Positions 39,701 to 41,102 of a stretch of DNA of 64,000 nucleotides are shown here, piece by piece (positions within the stretch are counted from its first letter, which is position 1; each line of letters opens with the position of its first letter). The notes beneath the pieces were generated by a model. It was given only the letters and a program-made list of their open reading frames with translations. It did no database searches and was not told where the DNA came from. Both the position numbers and the translations under genes were made by a program. Source of the stretch: Actinernus sp. WN-2022 (taxonomy: Eukaryota; Cnidaria; Anthozoa; Actiniaria; Actinernidae); NCBI GenBank assembly GCA_030867875.1, contig JAOWCC010001501.1, forward strand, positions 27,610,792 to 27,674,791, written 5' to 3'.

Positions 39701-40085
39701 AGCTTTTGAGAAAAATAATCATACATGAAAGCACTGTGAAAGAAAATTAGGTCAGTCAGGTTCAATATAAGTCAAGATTGTCTAAGTGGTACCGGTTACG
39801 GTAGTCGCACATTGATGTTGCCTTTCAGTTCTATTCGTTGTTTTCACTGATTTCTTTTATTTTCTAATTATTCTTGCTCTGCAGTCGCCAATGCAAAAAC
39901 TTGAAGAACAAAACGAGGAGCTGATGAATGGCATGAGATCGATGAAGATGCGCATGAAAGACCTCCAACTCCAGCAGGAGCAGCTGCAAGCCATGCTCAA
40001 GGCCGTGGTGAAAAAGCTCGAAGCCACAGTGGATGACGATGCTGATGAAGAGGAAGCTATGTTTATCAACTCCTTGTTCAAGTAA
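396..40085 (+). CDS. TRPA-family cation channel gene, 15 exons, 5' end missing
   Basis: This is a spliced gene for a TRPA-type (ankyrin TRP) non-selective cation channel of the plasma membrane; TRPA channels sense irritants, heat or other noxious stimuli. Joining the fifteen exons listed below keeps one reading frame at every junction and gives 798 residues to a TAA stop at 40083-40085. In order I see about six ankyrin repeats (residues 1-258), a pre-S1 linker (259-418), six membrane segments with a pore loop (about 420-655), a TRP-like helix, a short linker and a coiled coil with an acidic end (733-798). Known TRPA1 proteins are near 1,100 residues, so roughly 300 N-terminal residues are upstream of the window. 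The ankyrin-to-S1 motif PDVAEIV and the S6 end MNLLIGLAV are typical of TRPA. Whether it is a TRPA1 orthologue or another TRPA subfamily cannot be decided here, so I give no symbol. The poly(A) signal is probably AATAAA at 40701. Confidence 0.93.
1171..1278 (+). CDS. TRPA exon B (ankyrin repeat)
   Basis: Exactly 36 codons between TCTTATGCAG and GAG|GTAAGC, phase 0 on both sides. It encodes residues 62-97, with the ankyrin helix signature DTPLHMAAMKG. It continues directly from exon A (CVDTLK to ELVKHSS) and into exon C (VVVSE to ILLDNGA), which together read as one ankyrin series. Confidence 0.88.
1344..1403. repeat. Short palindrome in a 179-bp TRPA intron
   Basis: AGCCTGCGTCGCATCCGAAC is answered by its near-perfect inverse at 1379-1403, with a few bases between the arms. 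It fills a third of the small intron between exons B and C. It may be a MITE remnant or a structured intron element; no coding function is seen. Confidence 0.7.
1458..1546 (+). CDS. TRPA exon C (ankyrin repeat)
   Basis: The exon runs from the acceptor TTCATTCACAG to GAG|GTATAG, starting in phase 0 and ending with two bases of a split Arg codon. Residues 98-126 read ILLDNGARIDAHNEEEFTPL then HLAAKHGRM, a complete ankyrin consensus (TPLHLAA). The split codon is completed correctly by exon D. Confidence 0.9.
1547..2819. other. TRPA intron C-D, no gene seen
   Basis: Intron of 1.27 kb. It contains a short GC-rich stretch near 1780-1840 and an A/T-rich TTTAA-type low-complexity run at 2350-2385. 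I see no coding, RNA or clear mobile element in it. Confidence 0.6.
2820..2966 (+). CDS. TRPA exon D (ankyrin repeat)
   Basis: The exon lies between CTTTTCGTCTAG and GAG|GTGAGG. The first base completes the Arg codon from exon C. Residues 127-175 include VNDEDEFSNTPLHLAALEGH and ALLEHGAAVDA, a textbook ankyrin repeat. It ends two bases into an Arg codon that exon E completes. Confidence 0.93.
2986..3069. mobile_element. Small foldback MITE-like hairpin
   Basis: CACTTAATGGCTGTCC at 2986 is matched in inverse by GGACAGCCATTAAGTG ending at 3069, with inner arms also pairing. The 84-bp unit begins only 20 bp after exon D. Its small size and terminal pairing suggest a MITE, but no target duplication is proven. 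Confidence 0.6.
3296..3550 (+). pseudogene. Cys-rich ORF fragment inside the TIR element
   Basis: An 84-codon open frame inside the 3.09-4.43 kb element contains a lysine-rich stretch and then NDFCRICNVCFKVVFGN, a compact Cys-rich motif that could bind zinc. It may be a captured exon piece. I do not recognise a full domain, and the rest of the frame (after about residue 66) looks non-coding. Confidence 0.3.
3785..4140 (-). pseudogene. RecQ-like helicase fragment (Walker A and DESH box)
   Basis: Read on the minus strand, one frame gives NVLAVIPTGFGKSRIFQ near 4047-4100, a RecQ-type motif I (Walker A with Lys kept). Further on come CIVVDESHTVETW near 3855-3895, the motif II box (DESH) of cnidarian RecQ-like proteins. 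The intervening part is shorter than in real helicases and motifs Ia and III-VI are absent, so this is a truncated, internally deleted copy inside a transposon. Helicase function is not expected. Confidence 0.7.
4446..5370. other. TRPA intron D-E remainder, no gene seen
   Basis: AT-rich intron sequence. CGGCCGCCATCTTGG near 5184 and its partial inverse near 5222 resemble ends of GGCGGC-type MITEs seen elsewhere in the window. Nothing else can be supported. Confidence 0.5.
5371..5482 (+). CDS. TRPA exon E (ankyrin repeat)
   Basis: The exon lies between TACTTGTACTGCAG and AAG|GTATGT. It completes the split Arg codon, then encodes residues 177-213 including NLWTPLDCAAANGYVKCA and ending PVDPTDRTK, phase 0. 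The DRTK end followed by a TTPLHLA start in exon F matches the pattern of TRPA ankyrin regions. Confidence 0.92.
5568..5738. repeat. Long hairpin, first part of a hairpin plus tRNA-like repeat
   Basis: ATCGATACTGTTTCTGTACG is paired with the inverse at 5712-5738. Inner segments (GGTATTAAAACACC and GGTGTTTTGATACC) and a central CTCGAGGGGCGAAGTCCCGAG also pair. The arrangement and the sequence following it resemble the unit at 43835-44215. Confidence 0.7.
5845..5916 (+). ncRNA. tRNA-like pol III promoter region of a SINE-like repeat
   Basis: The stretch has an A-box-like AGTGTAGTGGG and a B-box-like GGTTCGAGAC about 50 bp later, followed after ~35 bp by T-rich DNA. It cannot fold as a working tRNA that I can see. 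The same module, in the same position after a long hairpin, is found at 44131-44215, so I read it as part of a SINE-like repeat. Confidence 0.45.
6013..6062. repeat. 12-bp tandem repeat (TGTTGATCAGTG)
   Basis: About four head-to-tail copies of TGTTGATCAGTG, the last slightly diverged (GATCGG). Intronic; no function suggested. Confidence 0.9.
6125..6767 (+). repeat. Tandem array copying an intron-exon junction
   Basis: Eight units of about 71-96 bp end at the true start of exon F. Each contains TTGTATTCT(A/C)NAG followed by ACAACTCCACTCCACC (the last as ACCACTCCACTCC), which is the exon F acceptor plus its first codons TTPLH. Copies of the exon start lie at 6166, 6252, 6337, 6423, 6515, 6611 and 6697 before the real one at 6768. 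After these bases each copy diverges into TTTATCAGTAATGA, which stops the frame and offers a GTAATG donor-like site. Confidence 0.9.
6768..6904 (+). CDS. TRPA exon F (ankyrin repeats)
   Basis: The chosen start follows ATTCTACAG, giving TTPLHLASRMDHVDVVVLLL and then RNADITLTDHTGRNCLDMA, residues 214-258. It joins exon E (DRTK) in phase 0 and ends GGACAGAA|GTAAGT in phase 2, completed by exon G. An alternative acceptor at CCTAG (6786) would break the frame with exon E and lose the TPLH motif, so it is rejected. This is the last ankyrin block before the linker. Confidence 0.92.
7214..7530. repeat. Foldback region with CCGTA tandem repeats
   Basis: ACCGTAACCGT is repeated three times at 7216-7250. 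Beyond it, GGGAAACCAGTTCAATG at 7300 pairs with CATTGAAATGGTTTCCC ending 7421. CGTATGAGTGGGACAAACTA (7345) also has an inverse near 7505-7525. The pattern suggests a degenerate foldback transposon in the intron between exons F and G. Confidence 0.55.
8130..8245 (+). CDS. TRPA exon G (end of ankyrins, start of linker)
   Basis: The exon runs from GTATTTTCCAG to CCTG|GTAAGA. Residues 259-297 read KEVASAIVSDKNWMDAM and TTPMRKLIEKLP. The TPMRKLI motif is characteristic of the TRPA region just before the linker. It ends one base into the Asp codon that starts exon H, restoring PDVAEIV. Confidence 0.94.
8246..9249. other. TRPA intron G-H, first 1 kb, no feature seen
   Basis: AT-rich intron DNA with several short shadow open frames. 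I can support no gene, repeat or RNA in it. Confidence 0.5.
9250..9327 (-). mobile_element. 78-bp Helentron-like 3' end unit, copy 1
   Basis: ACAAGAGCCCATCTGGGCTT then CACTCGGGCC and AGATTGAAGATGAA follow one another and stop at CCTCTTAG. The same ~77 bp, with the same two boundaries, occurs at 18987-19063 and (plus strand) 54952-55028. It contains a GCCC/GGGC hairpin next to CTCTTGT and a GCCCGAGT motif, as at the right ends of the larger elements near 50-55 kb. Confidence 0.75.
10005..10725 (-). pseudogene. 5'-truncated non-LTR retrotransposon, reverse-transcriptase C-terminal part
   Basis: A 209-codon minus-strand frame (10715-10086) contains KHRQAVTIFRISAHKFPVE and then ICTICNMNEVGDEQHYFSNC, a Cys/His cluster of the type found C-terminal to reverse transcriptase in non-LTR retrotransposons. 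The coding end is followed on the minus strand by an (ATT)n tail at 10010-10025, as expected for a LINE 3' end. The 5' end, endonuclease and RT catalytic core are absent, so this is a dead, truncated insertion. Confidence 0.8.
11061..11630. mobile_element. TIR element with central GGCGGC hairpin
   Basis: ATAGATCGATTTCAC at 11061 is matched inversely by GAAATCGATCTAT ending 11630. In the middle, 11251-11296 forms a strong hairpin (GCCGCCATCTTGGT and ACCAAGATGGCGGC). No open frame is seen. It lies in the intron between exons G and H. Confidence 0.55.
11763..12010 (-). mobile_element. Helentron-like non-autonomous element, helicase-derived subfamily, copy 1
   Basis: On the minus strand the element starts ACTCGCGCTGCCTGTGGCAG, a 5' hairpin, continues CGAGTCTTAAAATGCAAG, and ends GCCTTCCAACAGGCTCAGGA then CTCTTGTT. 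The terminal segment resembles the Walker A coding region of the RecQ-like fragment at 60.2 kb. Related copies lie at 20624-20945 and 48014-48312. An internal deletion makes this copy the shortest in the helicase-like part. Confidence 0.7.
12128..12590. repeat. 158-bp tandem repeat, about three copies
   Basis: GACTAGCTCTAAACAC recurs at 12184, 12342 and 12500, so the period is 158 bp. Each unit also carries AGGGTTAGGA and a CATATACCGCATAGGGAGAA segment. The units differ by a few bases. Intronic. Confidence 0.9.
12788..13466. mobile_element. 680-bp TIR element
   Basis: CTCAAGCATGTTAAGGCCTG at 12788-12812 has an exact inverse at 13442-13466, giving 25-bp termini. The interior has several CACGTGAC motifs and no open frame of note. 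It ends about 95 bp before exon H. Confidence 0.75.
13562..13842 (+). CDS. TRPA exon H (pre-S1 linker)
   Basis: The exon lies between TTTCTTTCTCTAG and ATG|GTATGT and completes the split Asp codon, giving DVAEIVLNNCVTDNGLPLHH. Residues 298-391 continue with an acidic and Tyr-rich stretch, a Ser-rich segment and SNHPLMIM. The Cys at residue 307 aligns by position with a reactive cysteine of TRPA1; I see no other Cys in the linker. Phase 0 at the end. Confidence 0.92.
13843..14601. other. TRPA intron H-I, first part
   Basis: A short run CATAGGGTGTTAG is repeated three times at 14483-14530. Otherwise no feature can be supported. Confidence 0.5.
14602..15091. mobile_element. 490-bp TIR MITE
   Basis: AAGGTGATGTTACACAATAC plus GATTTTTAACGACGATTTTT at the left is answered by the inverse at 15050-15091, ending GTAATATCACCTT. 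Subterminal GTGTAACAT motifs are repeated inside in both directions. No coding frame. Confidence 0.85.
15503..15793 (+). CDS. TRPA exon I (S1 and S2)
   Basis: The 97-codon exon lies between GATTGTTATTAG and GAG|GTGAGA, phase 0 on both sides. It starts VKRKREKLLSHPLISFLLDR, the conserved pre-S1 helix. S1 is about residues 420-440 (YIKLFIYCVLLCFLTGYSI). An extracellular S1-S2 loop with one Cys follows, then S2 at about 468-487 (LWVTFGSVVIIILAGWHIL). Confidence 0.94.
15827..15994 (-). mobile_element. L2-type LINE 3' end
   Basis: On the minus strand the sequence reads GTAAAGCGCTTAGGACAATT, then GCGCTATATAAATAG and an (ATT)n tail at 15829-15851. This is the usual 3' terminus of L2/CR1-like LINEs. 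The fragment is cut at 15994 by the MITE that follows; its probable continuation is at 21715-21890. Confidence 0.75.
15995..16150. mobile_element. Palindromic MITE inserted in LINE 3' end
   Basis: CAGTCAATGCCAAAAAGGTT at the left and AACCTTTTTGGCATTGACTG at the right are exact inverses, and pairing continues inward for about 70 bp to a short loop near 16072. Flanked on the right by a TA tract. No coding content. Confidence 0.9.
16162..16382. mobile_element. TA-flanked MITE, copy 1
   Basis: TACAGCCGTTTGCAAAAATT at the left and AATTTTTGCAAACGGCTGTA at the right form the termini, flanked by TA repeats, as in Tc1/mariner-type MITEs. The interior is AT-rich with inverse pairing around CATTATGGGAT and ATCCCATAATG. 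A second copy lies at 21463-21662. Confidence 0.9.
16412..17498. mobile_element. 1.09-kb TIR element with tRNA-like module
   Basis: Left arm 16412-16514 and right arm 17395-17498 are nearly exact inverse copies, about 103 bp each, beginning ACAGTCGTTGCCGTTAATGT and reaching CGGTAATCAGCCGTGAAC. TA tracts flank both ends. A tRNA-like module sits just inside the left arm. No transposase frame is recognisable inside. Confidence 0.9.
16541..16612 (+). ncRNA. tRNA-like sequence inside a TIR element
   Basis: GCCACGGTGGTCTAATGGTT resembles a tRNA 5' half with an A box (GGTCTAATGG). GAATTCAAGTCTC, about 45 bp on, resembles a B box, and T runs follow. The acceptor ends do not pair well, so I read it as a tRNA-derived pseudo-promoter rather than a working tRNA. 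Confidence 0.5.
18199..18945. mobile_element. Inner inverted-repeat element
   Basis: Arms of about 80 bp: CTCCGAAGCCACTTCAAGAA through AATTCTGCTCAAATC (18199-18279) pair imperfectly with 18865-18945. The middle is AT-rich without coding content. It lies wholly inside the 3.9-kb element. Confidence 0.65.
18987..19063 (-). mobile_element. 77-bp Helentron-like 3' end unit, copy 2
   Basis: This is the same unit as at 9250-9327 with identical boundaries: ACAAGAGCCCACTGGGCTTT at one side and ATCCTTTTAG at the other. The adjoining 19064-19150 is repeated in inverse at 49857-49950. Confidence 0.8.
19064..19150. repeat. Repeat shared with 49857-49950
   Basis: AGGGAAGAATTATTAGCTGA, AGTCTTTAGGAGTGGCCGGT and CTGCTCCCCTAGTATATA appear here and, inverted, at 49857-49950. 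In both places a Helentron-like terminus adjoins. The unit may be an older repeat that served as target. Confidence 0.8.
19761..20210. repeat. 450-bp near-perfect palindrome
   Basis: The arms 19761-19982 and 19990-20210 match in inverse almost throughout, from TACACCCCATTCCAATATGG to the central TTCACTGAAGAATATATCCC region. Only a handful of mismatches are visible. Transcription would give a long hairpin RNA; the origin is probably a foldback transposon. Confidence 0.92.
20624..20945 (-). mobile_element. Helentron-like element, helicase-derived subfamily, copy 2
   Basis: The minus strand starts ACTCGGGCTGCCTGTGGCAG (hairpin), continues GAGTCTTAAAATGCAAG and ends with helicase-like DNA: CTCAAATTTGGAGTCCCATC, CTCAAATGTAAGCAGTTTAA, CCTTCCAACAGGCTCAGGAT then GGCGCTCTTGTC. 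Relative to the 60.2-kb helicase fragment it lacks 13 bp just before the Walker A codons. An A-run at 20882-20902 is internal. Confidence 0.78.
21463..21662. mobile_element. TA-flanked MITE, copy 2 (left end shortened)
   Basis: From CTCACCATATATAAATATAT to AAGGGGGTCAGAATTT it is almost identical to 16190-16366. About 22 bp of the left terminus is missing (TACAGCC joins directly to CCTCACC). TA repeats flank it. Confidence 0.88.
21715..21890 (-). pseudogene. LINE reverse-transcriptase C-terminal fragment
   Basis: On the minus strand one frame reads YGDRSFSVAAPRLWNDLPLE then SPSILLFKKNLKTYLF, the usual C-terminal end of L2/CR1-like LINE proteins. The stop is just before the TA-rich insertion point. 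The matching LINE 3' tail lies 5.7 kb away at 15827-15994. Confidence 0.8.
22171..22484. mobile_element. MITE-like element with AACCAGGAGCCC ends
   Basis: AACCAGGAGCCCGTTGCC at the left has its imperfect inverse GGTAATGGGCTCCTGGT at the right, giving 314 bp. GTAATGGGCTCCTG is duplicated just outside. No coding content. Confidence 0.5.
23040..23345 (+). pseudogene. LINE C-terminal remnant
   Basis: One frame reads HSHNTRYPSKKKYLYRPSIK and then VKFTFNYLASELWESIPLDL and NSFKKTI, matching the common C-terminal pattern (NTR, F.Y..SELW.SIP, FKK) of LINE proteins. No catalytic RT motifs are present, so it is a 5'-truncated remnant. Confidence 0.65.
23346..24979. other. TRPA intron I-J, unassigned stretch
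   Basis: AT-rich DNA with several short overlapping frames that I regard as shadows. TCGTCCGACCGAC occurs at 24356 and 24622, the only repeat I noted. Nothing else can be supported. Confidence 0.4.
24980..25122. mobile_element. MITE with internal AATACA microsatellite
   Basis: CCCTTTATGTAGGACGACAC and GTGTAGTCCTACATGAAGGG are inverse ends, with ACGAATTTTTACCAAA pairing further in. The middle is a degenerate (AATACAA)n tract. 143 bp, non-coding. Confidence 0.85.
25371..25916. mobile_element. Foldback element with ~195-bp arms
   Basis: The left arm 25371-25565 and right arm 25721-25916 are inverse copies with few mismatches, from TAAAGTGCATATGAGCCTTC to CCTCGGTAGACGTCAT. The spacer is 155 bp. 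It has no coding content and sits about 480 bp before exon J. Confidence 0.9.
26398..26519 (+). CDS. TRPA exon J (S2-S3 linker and S3)
   Basis: The exon runs from AGTTGTTTCAG to AGCAA|GTGAGT. Residues 489-528 read LVYNFFQYFGWENLLEWTVY and VSAIVYVAPEFEGSD. The N.LEW motif followed by a hydrophobic S3 is conserved in TRPA. It ends two bases into a Lys codon completed by exon K. Confidence 0.93.
26640..26907 (-). mobile_element. Penelope-like or related repeat fragment
   Basis: The minus strand contains GCTCTGACGAAGGGCTAGCG and CTCGAAACGTCAGC, a motif common in animal repeats assigned to Penelope-like elements, translating in one frame as CSDEGLALETSA. The part 26808-26907 is a separate inverse pair (CACCACCAAGCCTCA and TGAGGCTTGGTGGTG). 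Family assignment is from memory of the motif and not certain. Confidence 0.45.
26695..26728 (-). ncRNA. Hammerhead-like ribozyme motif
   Basis: Read on the minus strand: GCU, then CUGACGA, a GGGC/GCUC stem, GAAAC, GUC and AGC. This has the order of a minimal type I hammerhead with very short stems I and III, as described for Penelope-like elements. One unpaired A beside stem II is a weakness, so activity is uncertain. Confidence 0.4.
26909..27050. mobile_element. 142-bp MITE with 42-bp termini
   Basis: ATAGACTATATCGCAACCCC and GGGGTTGCGATATAGTCTAT are exact inverse ends, and GTGCACTCTGGGA pairs further in. GGGCGGCCATCTTGAA is in the middle. It ends 93 bp before exon K. Confidence 0.92.
27143..27350 (+). 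CDS. TRPA exon K (S4 and S5)
   Basis: The exon lies between TGCTATTCACAG and AAG|GTTAGT. It completes the Lys codon and encodes residues 530-598: CANWNQSVGAVSIFSAWMSL (S4), LFIRKFPKLGIYVVMFTDIL (S4-S5 linker) and TKFSLIFVLFIIAFALSFFT (S5). Phase 0 at the end. Confidence 0.94.
28054..29995 (+). pseudogene. Broken CR1/Jockey-like LINE (endonuclease plus reverse transcriptase)
   Basis: Frame-shifted pieces follow the LINE order. The APE endonuclease shows GGGGVFLAIKSD (28115), ISGDFNLGDIDW (28349) and ISDHDVVIFY (28576). The reverse transcriptase has NASKASGPY (29265), then after an internal loss KLSSYGIQG, SGVPQDSVLGPTLFLLYIND (Gly to Asp within the GVPQG box) and FADDT at 29503. A C-terminal part RAARFARSDYS follows. 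RT motif A is deleted, several frameshifts are present and the 3' end is replaced by a tandem repeat, so it is inactive. Confidence 0.88.
30018..30305. repeat. 96-bp tandem repeat, three copies
   Basis: CTCGTGATTGGTTCAAATAA starts units at 30018, 30114 and 30210; each is 96 bp with only one or two differences. Units contain an ATTGGTT/AACCAAT inverse pair. It replaces the expected 3' part of the LINE. Confidence 0.93.
30606..31382. mobile_element. TIR element with a nested MITE
   Basis: TAAAGGGATACCCGAGTACA (30606) and TGTACTAGGGTATCCCTTTA (ending 31382) are the ends. Pairing continues with TCTCAAAATGAT and, further in, ATGACGTCATCAAAAC-type arms at 30960-31060 and 31222-31310. The left arm is interrupted near 30675-30950 by another inverted-repeat insert (ATAATACATGGATATCTC). 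The right end is 28 bp before exon L. Confidence 0.8.
31411..31572 (+). CDS. TRPA exon L (pore loop and S6)
   Basis: The 54-codon exon lies between TTTATTTCAG and CTT|GTAAGT. Residues 599-652 read DEFNSAGRSLVKTGVMMIGE then FEFDSLF, the pore helix and selectivity filter, followed by S6 (VISWVLFVIFLIVMTLILMN). In the filter the acidic residue after Gly is Glu, where TRPA1 of vertebrates has Asp. Both splice phases are 0. Confidence 0.94.
31815..31912 (+). mobile_element. SINE 3' fragment
   Basis: AAATCTCTGGCAGTGATCAC, CCCTCAGTGGATA and GTTAGCAATACCATG match, with gaps, the 3' body of the minus-strand SINE at 35815-36140. The trinucleotide array that follows starts exactly where the tail of that SINE would be. 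Confidence 0.7.
31913..32712. repeat. 800-bp pyrimidine-rich trinucleotide array
   Basis: Mostly TCC, TCG, TCA and TCT triplets with longer repeated blocks such as CTTGTCATACTCCTTCTCTT. All six frames are largely open simply because of composition. It lies in the intron between exons L and M and is not part of the TRPA protein. Confidence 0.95.
32891..32959 (+). CDS. TRPA exon M (end of S6, TRP-like segment)
   Basis: The 23-codon exon lies between TTCTCTCTGTTAG and TTG|GTAAGG. IGLAVDDIKGVQDQAVLKRQ then AML continues S6 (MNLL to IGLAV). The IGLAV.DI..VQ..A.LKR pattern is diagnostic of TRPA channels just after S6. Phases 0 and 0. Confidence 0.95.
33128..33298 (+). CDS. TRPA exon N (post-S6 cytoplasmic region)
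   Basis: The 57-codon exon lies between ATGAACAG and AAG|GTAACT. Residues 676-732 start VDLALDVEKAMPRRLRKHLA, matching the conserved E....EK.LP region after S6, and end MKEALELEK, which leads into the coiled coil. Phase 0. Confidence 0.92.
33299..34251. other. TRPA intron N-O, first part
   Basis: ACAACGAGAACCAATCACA is duplicated at 33752 and 33781. I see no coding or clear mobile element in the remainder. Confidence 0.5.
34252..34421 (-). pseudogene. LINE C-terminal remnant
   Basis: The minus strand reads YYNTRLASRNIFHIPSVRTN, GEFSVRFQGP and LSKSAFKCKIKQL, the NTR / FSVR / FK pattern of LINE C-termini. No upstream RT remains. Confidence 0.6.
34922..35326. mobile_element. Foldback MITE
   Basis: ATAGGCAAATCCTTGCTGAT at the left and ATGAGGATTTGCCTAT at the right pair; the arms extend about 130 bp through AAACTTCAAGC / GCTTGAAGTTT and CACCGAAAATG / ATTTTCGGTG. 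Non-coding. Confidence 0.8.
35815..36140 (-). mobile_element. tRNA-derived SINE
   Basis: The minus strand begins with a tRNA-like head: A box AGCTCAGTGGTTAAG and B box GGTTCAAATCC within GTGGGTTCAAATCCTGGTGG (36069-36139). A body of about 240 bp follows and ends GCAATACCATGATGC, then a (TAG)n tail at 35815-35832. This is the standard layout of a tRNA-derived SINE. Confidence 0.8.
36505..38161. mobile_element. 1.66-kb TIR element with TTAAGGTATGGC ends
   Basis: TTAAGGTATGGCAAAAGGTT at the left and AACCTTTTGCCATACCTTAA at the right are inverse ends, with partial pairing for another ~20 bp. The outermost TTAA could be part of the terminus or a target duplication. It carries one open frame on the minus strand and no recognisable transposase. 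Confidence 0.82.
37476..37898 (-). CDS. Hypothetical ORF in TIR element
   Basis: An open frame of 140 codons; an internal Met at residue 12 starts MSSKLNRGYSWVSSKKKKKL, a likely true start if it is coding. The protein begins basic, with a nuclear-signal-like KKKKK run, and later is Ser/Thr-rich. I do not recognise it. It may be a captured 5' exon of a host gene or a chance frame; the flanking inverted repeats favour capture. Confidence 0.35.
   Translation of the reverse strand: MFFLNCILSKIMSSKLNRGYSWVSSKKKKKLKTGKFRPTKKASLASSDKGSWFKQKQWPSEEDLLTETNEPGPKSITSRKLRTSSDEVHPRTSNSLTVIESGIRSSCCLPVFTVFYACNQILCEVIALIPRKGVRYVYQL
38357..38520. mobile_element. Small MITE
   Basis: GCAAAATACCCCCTCC at the left pairs imperfectly with GTGGGGGTATTGATCTGC at the right. 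ACCTAACC occurs inside. 164 bp. Confidence 0.5.
39312..39598. mobile_element. MITE with AGCGATAGCACCGG ends
   Basis: AGCGATAGCACCGGTACTAC and GTAGCACTGGTGCTATCGC are inverse ends; AAAATCCCAAATTT and AAATTTGGGATTTTT also pair. A central hairpin joins ATTTTTACAGAC-type arms around 39420-39490. It interrupts the 5' hairpin of the Helentron-like element. Confidence 0.8.
39885..40085 (+). CDS. TRPA exon O (C-terminal coiled coil and stop)
   Basis: After the acceptor TTCTTGCTCTGCAG, 66 codons and a TAA. Residues 733-798 begin SPMQKLEEQNEELMNGMRSM and continue as a heptad-like Gln/Leu/Lys helix (DLQLQQEQLQAMLKAVVKKL), then an acidic DDDADEEEA and a final NSLFK. TRPA channels tetramerise through a C-terminal coiled coil, so this fits. 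The frame joins exon N in phase 0. Confidence 0.88.
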   Translation, partial: SPMQKLEEQNEELMNGMRSMKMRMKDLQLQQEQLQAMLKAVVKKLEATVDDDADEEEAMFINSLFK

Positions 40086-40980
40086 AACCCCAGTAATCTT
40101 CACTGGAACAAAGGCTTTTACAATTGGAAGAACTTTTACCAATGAAAATGAAAGGACTGGTTCAAGAGTCGGGGAACGAGGTTGACTAACCAATAGATGA
40201 AATTCGCTGTCTTGGGCTCCAGTTTTCTAAGTTCAGTATATTTTTGCCCATGATTTTGTGAAGAAACAGAATTTCAAAATACCATAATTTTTGACATTCA
40301 TAACAAGACATAAATGCCTGCTGTTAGAGCTTCAATTGGTAGAATATGACCGAAAACATAACATTTAGAAAATACTAAGAATAATATTGCAAATAATTTT
40401 GAGGAAGTAATGTCTCTGTATTTACGAGCCTCTCATATGTTTCTCAGTACACGTTATTACACGTCTAAACACTTGAAACGGCTCGATCAGTGCGATACTA
40501 AATAGTGTTTCTATCTAACATCTGCGTTTGCAATTGGGTTTGAAGTGTTTAATTTGGTTGTTTGTTTGGCACAATTGCAAACGTGGTCGAACTATACTAT
40601 AAGATAAAACAGAACGTGTTTCACATTGATGATAAGCTCCAAGCTCCAAGGTTTGAAAGCAATTAAGTGAATACTTCAGCCTCGTTTGGGGAACTAATAG
40701 AATAAACCTAGCTAGTGCGACGTGGAAAAAGTGAAGTTCAGAATACAGTGAGTTCCTTTAAATCATAGCAGCGTTTCGGTCGACCGGACCCAGTGGCAAA
40801 CGCATGGGATAAATTAGTACATCTAAAACTGAAAATAACACTTGTTTTCTTCAACTGATGGGCCCATATGATCCAAAAATGTTTTACTCATACATTTTTC
40901 AATCCTACCTGATATATTGTTTTGTTAGAAAAATGTCTGAAAAGCACATTTTTAGATTACCCATGATGCAATCGATATTG
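40086..40980 (+). other. TRPA 3' untranslated region and downstream DNA
   Basis: AATAAA at 40701-40706 is a likely poly(A) signal about 615 bp after the stop. No other gene or repeat is evident until the TA-type MITE fragment at 40981. Confidence 0.5.
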
Positions 40981-41034
40981 GGGGGGTGGGGGGGGGGGGT
41001 GTCAGAATTTTTGCACGCAGCTGTATATATATTG
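40981..41034. mobile_element. Solo end of the TA-flanked MITE family
   Basis: GTGTCAGAATTTTTGCACGC then AGCTGTATATATA resembles the right end of the MITE at 16162-16382 (GGGGGTCAGAATTTTTGC). A G run precedes it. The left end is not recognisable. Confidence 0.6.
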
Positions 41035-41102
41035 TTTGGGCAACCTTTCCTAAATTGGCTATATAGACAGCTTTTTTAAAAACGTATTTGTAGGGGGAAA
41101 AC